The translations under genes were made by a program, and so were the position numbers. From Prevotellaceae bacterium (GTDB taxonomy: Bacteria; Bacteroidota; Bacteroidia; Bacteroidales; UBA932): 23,146 nt of DNA. Where the stretch lies: NCBI GenBank assembly GCA_031257655.1, contig JAIROF010000052.1:1-23146 (forward strand). Reading direction: 5' to 3'. Shown in pieces: positions 14,301 through 20,293 of the stretch (the first letter of the stretch is position 1; every line of letters starts with the position of its first letter). Below the pieces are notes generated by a model. That model made no database searches. It was not told where the DNA came from and saw only the letters and a list, made by a program, of their open reading frames with translations.

Positions 14301-14531
14301 GCCCGGGCGCAAGCCCTGCATCAGGTAGCGTCCGCTGCTGTTGGTCATCACGGCGTAGCGCGACCCCGACGGCTGGTGCACCGCCGTTACCACTACGCCC
14401 GTGATGGGAGAGCCGGAGCCCGATACCACCCCGTTGATGGCAGAAGTTGTTACCTGCGCGCGTAGCGAATGCGCACAAAAAAGGCCAAGCATGGCGCTTG
14501 CCAAGGTCAGTGTAATGCTTTTTGAGTTCAT
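11304..14531 (-). CDS. TonB-dependent receptor, Oar-like
   Basis: A 1075-residue outer-membrane receptor. Signal peptide residues 1-26 (ITLTLASAMLGLFCAHSLRAQ) are followed by a carboxypeptidase-regulatory-like beta domain (SAINGVVSGSGSPITGVVVT, to about 110). A plug domain with RDDISAIPSISRSIYDIARL comes next, then SLDAIEEIQVVIAPFDVRQSGFTGGGINAI, a word typical of Oar-type receptors. The large beta-barrel ends in aromatic strands and a final Phe (VGVRYIF), the BAM recognition signal. No TonB box is recognised. No SusD partner follows; instead a lipoprotein nucleotide phosphodiesterase does, which suggests uptake coupled to surface or periplasmic cleavage of a phosphodiester compound (inference). 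A -7 box is at 14576-14583. Confidence 0.93.
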   Translation of the reverse strand: MNSKSITLTLASAMLGLFCAHSLRAQVTTSAINGVVSGSGSPITGVVVTAVHQPSGSRYAVMTNSSGRYLMQGLRPGGPYTLETSFLGYHPFSKGGIFLPLGEAVAVDVDLAESARELESVTVTAARSFEMQRTGAAENFSRDDISAIPSISRSIYDIARLTPQGATLSAGGSSISFAGSNNRYNSFQIDGTVNNDVFGLSSSGTNGGQAGANPISLDAIEEIQVVIAPFDVRQSGFTGGGINAITKSGTNEFHASAYGYYNNQSFVGTTAGKDVDERKKLSEQSDKTYGLTFGGPMLKDKLFFFVSAEQALKTYPSSYYVGEGGNSNVAQDEADQIVSKLKELTGGYDGGGYGLQDVDTKSTRLLGKVDWNIDSRNKLSARYSYLTGSQLVFSNSANALRLNDNGYTMNNATHSATLELTSQISPEWFNEFRAGYTAVRDFREVHGKPTPYVKINLTNSRSVELGSERYSPANYLNQDIWTITDNLTLHKGNHEITVGTHNEFFTMENLYIRENYGSYVYSSIDDFLSIGTDSEAAPYEYNYSFSREEITGSKRWAPTFSAGQLAFYAQDRWTPGSRFSLSYGLRVDIPVFLDKPGANEKFNASDVAARYGLATDQMPAAAPLLSPRAGFRWYLDGDRKTLLRGGAGVFTGRIPFVWISNSFSNTGVEYSRTRLQSGDMNAAMADGFKFRIDPDKQYQPSATMTSEIDVVDKNFKFPQVLRTNLAADHAFEHGFKATLEALYSKTVNNVLYKNLAVEESGTLLQNGGDRRPLYQPAVNPATSAPYTREYTGIVYLGNSSKGYSYSLTGKLEKSFALGLKLMAAYTFGHAKGMNDGTSSQALSNWQYNENWRGANNPELSWADFDIPHRVIGELSYRKEYAQHFATTVSLLYSGQSGSRYSLCYQNNLNSDGASGNDVLYIPTDDELAAMKFADITSGGKVVATADQQRADLGAWINASSDLKSKKGSYVERNGLLAPFENHFDLHIAQDFFVTVGGRRNTVQLSLDVLNVGNLLNRAWGIYNSAAYSYAPITVQSVDASGTPTFQFTKPKGDTLYGISDFYSRWRSQVGVRYIF

Positions 14532-14575
14532 GTGAATAGCTTTTTTAGTGAGGTAATAAAAATAATTTTTCGGGG

Positions 14576-14583
14576 CAAAGGTA
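14576..14583 (-). promoter_or_regulatory. Candidate receptor-operon -7 box
   Basis: TACCTTTG on the minus strand, 44 nt before the receptor start, fits TAnnTTTG. TTTG words upstream (14598-14601, 14613-14616) are at 14 and 29 nt, not the usual 19-21. Confidence 0.5.
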
Positions 14584-14955
14584 GGGCGCGTAAGCTACAA
14601 AAGAGTTGCCGCCAAAATACAAGGCAGCTAAAGCTTCGCCACCGGTGATGCGCCTGCGCCGCGACCGCCCCGCCATTGCCCGCGAATTGCGCGAATTGCA
14701 CAATTTTTGCGCGGCTATTCGTGGGGAATTGTGCAGCTCGCAGCACAGGGTAACCCGACAGATAATCGGCACGCTTCCAGCTCGCCATGCCATAAAATGA
14801 GCCTCCTCCGAAATCCCCCGAAAGCCTCCAAATTATTCATTTTTACCCGAACTCCACTTTAACCGCACAAAAAGATGGTTAAATTGTGCTTTTGCTTCGG
14901 TTTTCACACCAAGAAGCGGTTTTCATACCAAAAAGCGTCCGGATATCTATCTCAT
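14584..14955. other. Gap without recognisable gene
   Basis: Short open frames here have no family resemblance. It contains an inverted repeat TGCACAATT (14697-14705)/AATTGTGCA (14727-14735) and, at about 14897-14934, two direct copies of CGGTTTTCAYACCAA. An operator role for either is possible but unsupported. Confidence 0.4.
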
Positions 14956-14983
14956 CTAATTCTTTTTTGAGGTGCTATGAAAA
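14956..14983 (-). repeat. Interspersed repeat R1, copy 3 (inverted)
   Basis: CTAATTCTTTTTTGAGGTGC then TATGAAAA on the plus strand, the reverse complement of copies 1, 2 and 4. With copy 4 (15304-15334) it brackets the 42-residue gene. Confidence 0.7.
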
Positions 14984-15064
14984 AAAATTATTCGCCAAAA
15001 CGTGCTGCCGACCGATTTATTTTATACTTTTACCGCCGAGTGCACCACAAAAAACAAATTAATC

Positions 15065-15193
15065 ATGGCACGTCCAATTAAAGATACCCCTGCTATATGG
15101 GGCAAAGATGCAAAGCGGCTTACCGAAGCAATGGAAAACGTTGTTCCCATCTCAAAGGAAAAGCGTGAAGAAATGAAGAAAGGGAACCTCTAA
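15065..15193 (+). CDS. Small basic protein, 42 aa, possible antitoxin-like
   Basis: The frame MARPIKDTPAIWGKDAKRLT, then EAMENVVPISKEKREEMKKG, NL-stop, resembles small Bacteroidota proteins that begin MARPIKETP and continue with a GxDAxRF helix. I remember such proteins next to toxin-like genes, so an antitoxin role is a guess. Here no partner gene follows. The frame is open to 15002, but the ATG at 15065 is the natural start given the conserved N-terminus. TATACTTTTA at about 15022-15031 is a weak -7 candidate. The gene is enclosed by inverted R1 repeats. Homologues are longer in my memory, so it may be clipped at the C-terminus. Confidence 0.6.
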   Translation: MARPIKDTPAIWGKDAKRLTEAMENVVPISKEKREEMKKGNL

Positions 15194-15303
15194 AAACCCC
15201 CAAACTCTGCGCTACGCTCCCTCGGCAAAATGCTCATTTACGGCGCTCATTGGTAACGCAATGAGGAAGCGGAGCGAAGTGGAGTTCGGCGCAGCCAATC
15301 TTT

Positions 15304-15334
15304 TCTCATAGCGCCTCAAAAAAAAGAATTAGCC
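15304..15334 (+). repeat. Interspersed repeat R1, copy 4
   Basis: CATAGCGCCTCAAAAAAAAG then AATTAGCC, between the 42-residue gene and kdsA. It is nearly identical to copy 1. Confidence 0.7.
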
Positions 15335-15351
15335 TATACCTCTTCATGCGC

Positions 15352-15380
15352 TTGGAATTTGAAAAATTCATGTAAATTTG
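15352..15380 (+). promoter_or_regulatory. Candidate kdsA promoter
   Basis: TTGG (15352-15355) and TAAATTTG (15373-15380) are spaced by 17 nt, near the Bacteroidota -33/-7 pattern. The kdsA ATG is 40 nt further on. Confidence 0.5.
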
Positions 15381-15420
15381 CAGCTGATTTTTCATTCCGG
15401 AATTTTTGATTTTTACAGAC

Positions 15421-16257
15421 ATGCCTCAACAAATCGTTAGCCTTCAGGGCATTGACATATCCAACGCGCTGCCGCTGGTGTACATCGGCGGCCCCTGCAT
15501 CATCGAAAGCGAGGAGGGGTACCTCTCCACCGTTCGCTCGCTGAAGAAAATAGCCGACGACCAAAACCGCCGGCTCATCCTCAAAGCCTCGTTCGACAAG
15601 GCCAACCGCACGTCGCTATCGGCGTACCGCGGCCCCGGCATAGAGGAGGGGCTGCGCATCCTTGCCGCCGCAAAAGCGGAGCTGCGCGCACCCGTGCTGG
15701 TGGACGTGCACGAGCCTTGGCAAGCCGCCCGCTGCGCCGCCGTGGCCGACGTGCTGCAAATCCCCGCATTCCTGTGCCGGCAAACCGACCTCGTGCTGGC
15801 CTGCGCCGAAACGGGCAAGGCGGTGAACGTAAAAAAAGGGCAGTTCCTTGCGCCGCAAAGCATGGAGAACATCGTCCGCAAAATCGAATCGACCGGCAAC
15901 CGCCGCATCCTGCTCACCGAGCGCGGCAGCAGCTTCGGCTACGGCGACTTAGTGGTGGACATGCGCTCGCTGCACATCATGAGGCAGCTGGGCTACCCCG
16001 TCATCTTCGACGCTACGCACTCGGTGCAGAAGCCCGGCGCGCTGGGCAACGCCACCGGCGGCGACAGAACGCTTGCCCCCGTGCTGGCGCGCGCCGCTAC
16101 CGCAGTGGGCATCGCCGGAATTTTCTTCGAAGCGCACCCGCAACCCGAAAAAGCCCTCTCCGACGGCCCAAACTCCCTCACCTACGACGCCGTGGCCGAG
16201 CTGATGCGACAAACAGAGCGCATCGACAGAATACAGAAGGAAGGGAGTAGGGAGTAG
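15421..16257 (+). CDS. kdsA: 3-deoxy-8-phosphooctulonate synthase
   Basis: A 278-residue cytoplasmic enzyme that condenses arabinose-5-phosphate with PEP to KDO-8-phosphate for the lipopolysaccharide core. Family words in order: KASFDKANRTSLSAYRGPG, VDVHEPWQA, PAFLCRQTDL, VNVKKGQFLAP, ERGSSFGYGDLVVDMRS, FDATHSVQKPG and FFEAHPQPEKALSDGPNSL. Cys26 in GGPCIIES stands where E. coli KdsA has the Asn of GGMNVLES. That cysteine marks the metal-dependent (Aquifex-type) class. The ATG at 15421 is preferred over 15406. The last residues GSRE come from a GGGAGTAGGGAGTAG repeat at the head of a long array, so the C-terminus appears freshly altered. kdsD follows after 467 nt. Confidence 0.95.
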   Translation: MPQQIVSLQGIDISNALPLVYIGGPCIIESEEGYLSTVRSLKKIADDQNRRLILKASFDKANRTSLSAYRGPGIEEGLRILAAAKAELRAPVLVDVHEPWQAARCAAVADVLQIPAFLCRQTDLVLACAETGKAVNVKKGQFLAPQSMENIVRKIESTGNRRILLTERGSSFGYGDLVVDMRSLHIMRQLGYPVIFDATHSVQKPGALGNATGGDRTLAPVLARAATAVGIAGIFFEAHPQPEKALSDGPNSLTYDAVAELMRQTERIDRIQKEGSRE

Positions 16258-16263
16258 GGAGTT

Positions 16264-16410
16264 GTAAGTTTGTAAGTTGTAAGTTGTAAGTTTGTAAGTT
16301 TGTAAGTTTGTAAGTTTGTAAGTTGTAAGTTTGTAAGTTGTAAGTTGTAAGTTGTAAGTTGTAAGTTGTAAGTTTGTAAGTTGTAAGTTGTAAGTTGTAA
16401 GTTGTAAGTT
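16264..16410. repeat. Tandem GTAAGTT(T) array, 20 units
   Basis: Twenty uninterrupted units of GTAAGTT (13 times) or GTAAGTTT (7 times), preceded by GGGAGTAGGGAGTAGGGAG. Units vary only by one T. It begins 7 nt after the kdsA stop. There are no spacers, so this is not a CRISPR; it is a microsatellite-like array prone to slippage. Confidence 0.95.
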
Positions 16411-16447
16411 GTAATAAGTAGTTAATGTGGTAGCGTCATAAATTGTG

Positions 16448-16462
16448 GGGAGCGAAAAACCT
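16448..16462 (-). repeat. Interspersed repeat R5, second copy
   Basis: GGGAGCGAAAAACCT is the exact reverse complement of 722-736. A CATAAATT word adjoins it, as in the first copy. Confidence 0.55.
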
Positions 16463-16587
16463 AATTTAAACGACAAAACAACCTCAGCAGCAGAGAGCTG
16501 CGCTATCATCAGCCAACCTCACTACCTTATTAATGCAAATGGCTTGTAATCAGCACAATATTTGCTGCGCTGAGCAGGGGGTGCAGG

Positions 16588-16644
16588 GGCGCGATGCACA
16601 GCGAGACGCACGCCGTGCGTCTCTACAGCGCTATGCATCGCGCC
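16588..16644. repeat. Nested palindrome upstream of kdsD
   Basis: Outer arms GGCGCGATGCA (16588-16598) and TGCATCGCGCC (16634-16644) pair perfectly. Inside, GAGACGCACG (16603-16612) and CGTGCGTCTC (16614-16623) pair around a single C. The result is a two-tier cruciform or RNA hairpin with no T-run. It looks like a REP-type element. Confidence 0.8.
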
Positions 16645-16724
16645 TACTGCGCCATCAATCACAAAAATCATTCAAATCAAAAAAATCCGAGTTCAGACAA
16701 GGGATTAACATCAATAGAAAAGCA

Positions 16725-17723
16725 ATGAAAGCGAATGAAATCAATGAAGCCATAGATGCTGCGGAGGTAAAAAGCATCGCGCTCGGCGTGATACGGACGG
16801 AGGTGCAATCGCTGTCGGCGTGCGAGGCTGCGGTGAACGACGCCTTTGTGCAGGCCGTGGAGCTAATAGCCGCGTGCCACGGCCGCGTGGTGGTGGTGGG
16901 CATCGGCAAAAGCGGCATTATTGGCCGCAAAATCGCGGCAACGCTCGCCTCTACAGGCACGCCCGCCATATTTGTGCACGCAACGGAAGCCCTGCACGGC
17001 GACCTGGGCATGGTGACCGAGCACGACGTTATCTTTGCGCTTTCGTACTCGGGCCATAGCGACGAGCTGAACAAAATATTGCCCATCCTGCGGCAGCGCA
17101 ACATCACCATCATCGGGATGAGCAGCAGCGCGCAGTCGGATTTGGCAAAAAAATCCGGCGTGCACATCACGCTTCCGCAGATGCACGAGGCGTGCCCCTA
17201 CAACCTCGCCCCCACCTCGAGCACCACCGCCATGCTCGGCGTGGGCGACGCGCTGGCCATCTGCCTGATGAAAATCAAGAAATTTGAGCAGGAGCACTTT
17301 GCGCTCTTCCACCCGGGCGGCATGCTGGGAAAGCTGCTCACGTGCAACGTAGCCGACATCATGCAGAGCGGCGACCGCAACCCCACGGTGGCCATCGACG
17401 CTACGGTAAAAGACGCGCTGCTGGTGATGACCAAAACCAAAAGCGGCGCCACCTCAGTGGTCAACAGCGACGGCACGCTTGCCGGCTTCTTTACCGACGG
17501 CGACCTGCGCCGAAACCTCCAAAAAGACAGCGCCCTGCTCCAAAAGTGCATAGCCGACGTAATGACTAAGCAGCCCGTAGCGCTGACCGACACCATGAAA
17601 GCGGTAGAAGCGGCAAAAATTATCATCCAACGGAAAATAGACAACGCCCCGGTGGTCGACGCCGCCGGAAAAGTCGTCGGCATAGTAGACGAAGGCGACT
17701 TGCTGCCATTCACCACTACATAG
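16725..17723 (+). CDS. kdsD: Arabinose-5-phosphate isomerase, KpsF/GutQ family
   Basis: A 332-residue enzyme that turns ribulose-5-phosphate into arabinose-5-phosphate, the substrate of KdsA. The SIS domain has VVVVGIGKSGIIGRKIAATL, GTPAIFVHATEALHGDLGMV, FALSYSGHSDELN and the APTSSTTAMLGVGDALA word (about residues 45-200). LFHPGGMLGKLL follows, then two CBS domains (about 205-330), ending VVGIVDEGDLLPF. Length fits KdsD (about 328). I chose the ATG at 16725 (MKANEINEAI). The open frame reaches back to 16533 but would then translate the palindrome at 16588-16644 into Cys/Arg-rich sequence that is not family-like. Pairing with kdsA nearby supports the LPS role. Confidence 0.93.
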   Translation: MKANEINEAIDAAEVKSIALGVIRTEVQSLSACEAAVNDAFVQAVELIAACHGRVVVVGIGKSGIIGRKIAATLASTGTPAIFVHATEALHGDLGMVTEHDVIFALSYSGHSDELNKILPILRQRNITIIGMSSSAQSDLAKKSGVHITLPQMHEACPYNLAPTSSTTAMLGVGDALAICLMKIKKFEQEHFALFHPGGMLGKLLTCNVADIMQSGDRNPTVAIDATVKDALLVMTKTKSGATSVVNSDGTLAGFFTDGDLRRNLQKDSALLQKCIADVMTKQPVALTDTMKAVEAAKIIIQRKIDNAPVVDAAGKVVGIVDEGDLLPFTTT

Positions 17724-17853
17724 CTTGGGCTGTGATAAATACGCTCCCCCTTTCGCGCGCCCTGCATCGCCCTGGCCACATTCGCCACCAGGCACATTGT
17801 GTTTTGTTAACAAACATCGCGGCAATATATGATTTTTTGGCGCACTATTTTTG

Positions 17854-17861
17854 TACCTTTG
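17854..17861 (+). promoter_or_regulatory. Candidate rpsA promoter -7 box
   Basis: TACCTTTG fits TAnnTTTG, 68 nt before the rpsA start. A T-rich stretch with TTTTTTGG (17833-17840) is upstream but at short spacing. Confidence 0.55.
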
Positions 17862-17886
17862 CTCGCCCTATTGAAAAGTAGGGAGC
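17861..17886 (+). promoter_or_regulatory. Hairpin with GAAA tetraloop at the rpsA 5' end
   Basis: CCCTATT (17866-17872) pairs with AGTAGGG (17877-17883) around GAAA, with GCT/AGC able to pair outside it. It falls at or next to the predicted transcription start, so it may cap the rpsA mRNA and affect stability or autoregulation. This is inference from sequence only. Confidence 0.45.
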
Positions 17887-17929
17887 GATAGTTAAAAATA
17901 ATGTCTAACCCATAAAGATTATTCGAAAG

Positions 17930-20194
17930 ATGATAGAAAAACATGATGATGACGACGCGCAAGATTTGGAGCAACCCATTGTTGCAGTCGAAAAAGAATC
18001 GGCACAAGATTTTCAGGACGAGGCCATAGAGCTGCACACCACCGTAGAGGTAACGAACGCCTCCGCCGACGTGGACAAGTTCGACTGGGACGCCTTTGAA
18101 AGCGAAAAAGACCTGTACGACGCCGACAGGAAAACCATTACCGAAAAGTACGTGGACACGCTCTCCAAAGTCGGCGCCGGCGAAATCGTAGAGGGCACCG
18201 TTGTTTCGCTCAACAAGCGCGAAGTGGTGGTCAACATTGGCTACAAAAGCGAAGGCGTTATCAGCATCAACGAATTTCGCTACAACCCCGACTTTAAGGA
18301 GGGGGACAAGGTGGAAGTTTACGTAGAAAATACGGAAGACAAAAGAGGCCAGCTGCTGCTCTCCCACAAGCACGCGCGGTCGCTGCGCTCGTGGGACAGG
18401 GTGAACGAAGCGCTCAACAACGACGAGGTCATCAAAGGATTCATCAAGTGCCGCACCAAGGGCGGCATGATTGTCGACGTCTTTGGCATAGAGGCCTTTT
18501 TGCCCGGCTCGCAAATCGACGTAAAGCCTATCCGCGACTACGACATATTTGTGGGCAAAACCATGGAGTTTAAGGTGGTAAAAATCAACCCCGAATTTCA
18601 CAACGTCGTGGTTTCGCACAAGGTGCTCATAGAAGCCGAAATTGAGGCGCAAAAGAAAGAAATCATCGCCAAGCTCGAAAAAGGCCAGGTGCTCGAAGGG
18701 ACGGTAAAAAACATCACCTCCTACGGCGTATTCATCGACCTGGGCGGCGTAGACGGGCTTATCCACATCACCGACCTGAGCTGGGGCCGGGTGGCGCACC
18801 CCGACGAAATTGTGACGCTCGACCAAAAGCTCAACGTGGTAATCCTGGACTTCGACGACGCCAAAAAGCGCATCGCGCTCGGCCTCAAGCAGCTCTCGCC
18901 CCACCCCTGGGAATCGCTCAACCCCGACCTCAGAATAGGCGACAAGGTTACCGGAAAGGTTGTCGTAATGGCCGACTACGGCGCATTCGTGGAAATCGCA
19001 CCGGGCGTAGAAGGGCTGATTCACGTCTCGGAAATGTCGTGGTCGCAGCACCTGCGAAGCGCTCAGGAGTTCCTTAAGGTGGGCGACGAAGTGGAAGCCG
19101 TTATCCTCACGCTGGACAAGGGAGACCGCAAAATGTCGCTGGGCATTAAGCAGCTGAAGCCCGACCCGTGGGAAAACTTTGAGCAAAAATACCCCGTAGG
19201 CTCCCACCACATCTCTAAGGTGCGCAACTTTACCAACTTCGGCGTGTTTGTGGAGATAGAAGAAGGCGTAGACGGCCTGGTGCACATCAGCGACCTGAGC
19301 TGGACCAAGAAAATTAAGCACCCCAACGAATTTACGCAAATCGGCGCAAAGCTGGAGGTCGTGGTGCTCGATGTGGATAAGGAAAACCGCCGGCTGAGCC
19401 TCGGCCACAAGCAAATCGAAGAAAATCCCTGGGATGTGTTTGAAACCATCTTCACCGTAGACAGCATACACGAAGGCACCGTTACCGAAATCATGGAAAA
19501 AGGCACCATCGTTGCGCTGCAGTACGGCGTGGAGGGATTTGTTACCCCCAAGCACATCGTGAAGCAGGACGGAACCGCAGTCCAAATGGACGAAAAGCTG
19601 CCCTTTAAGGTGATTGAGTTCAACAAAAACTCCAAGCGCATCATCCTTTCGCACAGCAGAACGTACGAAGACGCCAAGCGCGAAGGCGAAGAGGCGTCGC
19701 GCAAGGAGGAAACCGAAAGCACGCAAAAAGCCATTAAGCGGGTAAAGGCATCGCTCGAAAAAACTACCCTGGGGGATATTTCCGGCTTGGCCGCCCTGAA
19801 AACAGAAATGGAAAACAGCGGGCAGCAAAAAGCGGAAGCCGCAGCGGCAGCACCGGAGGTAGCGACCGCAACACCGGAAACCGCAGCAACAGCACCAGAG
19901 AACGCAGCAGCAGCACCGGAGGTAGCCGTAGCAGCACCGGAGGTAGCCGTAGCAGCACCGGAGGTAGCCGTAGCAGCACCGGAGGTAGCCGTAGCCGCAC
20001 CGGAAAGCGCAGCAGCAGCACCGGAGAACGCAGATGCAGCACCGGAAGGCGCAGAAGCGAAACCGGAAGAAGGCGCAGCAGCAGCACCGGAAGGCGCAGA
20101 AGCGAAACCGGAAGAAGGCGCAGAAGCAGCACCGGAAGGCGCAGAAGCGAAACCGGAAGAAGGCGCAGAAGCGAAACCGGCCACAGAGGAGTAG
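17930..20194 (+). CDS. rpsA: 30S ribosomal protein S1 with repetitive C-terminal tail
   Basis: A 754-residue S1. It holds mRNA on the 30S subunit and is the main initiation helper where Shine-Dalgarno sites are weak, as in Bacteroidota. Six S1 (OB-fold) repeats run from about 83 to 580. Repeats 3-5 are the clearest: VLEGTVKNITSYGVFIDLGG...GLIHITDLSW, KVTGKVVVMADYGAFVEI...VSEMSW, and SKVRNFTNFGVFVEI...ISDLSW. A charged linker (about 585-630) follows. The final 120 residues are pure Ala/Pro/Glu/Val repeats: four APEVAVA units, then three APEGAEAKPEEGAEA-type units. Bacteroidota S1 proteins as I know them end near 590-640, so the tail is extra. The gene has its own -7 box, a 5' hairpin and a strong terminator (20215). 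Confidence 0.95.
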   Translation: MIEKHDDDDAQDLEQPIVAVEKESAQDFQDEAIELHTTVEVTNASADVDKFDWDAFESEKDLYDADRKTITEKYVDTLSKVGAGEIVEGTVVSLNKREVVVNIGYKSEGVISINEFRYNPDFKEGDKVEVYVENTEDKRGQLLLSHKHARSLRSWDRVNEALNNDEVIKGFIKCRTKGGMIVDVFGIEAFLPGSQIDVKPIRDYDIFVGKTMEFKVVKINPEFHNVVVSHKVLIEAEIEAQKKEIIAKLEKGQVLEGTVKNITSYGVFIDLGGVDGLIHITDLSWGRVAHPDEIVTLDQKLNVVILDFDDAKKRIALGLKQLSPHPWESLNPDLRIGDKVTGKVVVMADYGAFVEIAPGVEGLIHVSEMSWSQHLRSAQEFLKVGDEVEAVILTLDKGDRKMSLGIKQLKPDPWENFEQKYPVGSHHISKVRNFTNFGVFVEIEEGVDGLVHISDLSWTKKIKHPNEFTQIGAKLEVVVLDVDKENRRLSLGHKQIEENPWDVFETIFTVDSIHEGTVTEIMEKGTIVALQYGVEGFVTPKHIVKQDGTAVQMDEKLPFKVIEFNKNSKRIILSHSRTYEDAKREGEEASRKEETESTQKAIKRVKASLEKTTLGDISGLAALKTEMENSGQQKAEAAAAAPEVATATPETAATAPENAAAAPEVAVAAPEVAVAAPEVAVAAPEVAVAAPESAAAAPENADAAPEGAEAKPEEGAAAAPEGAEAKPEEGAEAAPEGAEAKPEEGAEAKPATEE
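19910..20173 (+). repeat. In-frame 21-bp and 45-bp tandem repeats in the rpsA tail
   Basis: Four identical 21-bp units (19910-19993) encode the APEVAVA repeats. Three nearly identical 45-bp units (20039-20083, 20084-20128, 20129-20173) encode the PEGAEAKPEEGA repeats. Unit lengths are multiples of three, so copy changes keep the frame. Confidence 0.92.
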
Positions 20195-20214
20195 CCGGCA
20201 TATTTCTCAGACCG

Positions 20215-20257
20215 AAAAAATCCCCTGTTTTTGGCATAAGCAGGGGATTTTGTTTTT
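20215..20257 (+). terminator. rpsA terminator
   Basis: AAATCCCCTG (20218-20227) pairs with CAGGGGATTT (20241-20250) around a 13-nt loop, followed by TTGTTTTT. It starts 20 nt after the rpsA stop and separates it from rnz. Confidence 0.88.
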
Positions 20258-20293
20258 GCAACAGGTTTCCATAAACATATACCCTTGTTCTAT

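Noticed and set aside
14606..14800. 64-codon plus-strand and 82-codon minus-strand frames before the receptor gene
   Set aside because: Overlapping opposite frames, Arg/Ala-rich, with no family resemblance; best treated as non-coding.
16264..16410. Possible CRISPR array
   Set aside because: The 7-8 bp units are contiguous with no unique spacers, and no cas gene is seen.
15949..16509. 186-codon minus-strand frame with repeated Leu-Gln-Leu-Thr-Thr-Tyr
   Set aside because: It is the GTAAGTT array read backwards, joined to antisense kdsA.
17807..19828. 673-codon open frame on the minus strand
   Set aside because: It lies antisense to rpsA in the frame kept open by GC-rich codon bias; its protein has no recognisable domain, while the plus strand gives a textbook S1.
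19063..20184. 373-codon minus-strand frame rich in Ser/Ala/Gly
   Set aside because: It is the antisense reading of the rpsA tail repeats and S1 domains 4-6.
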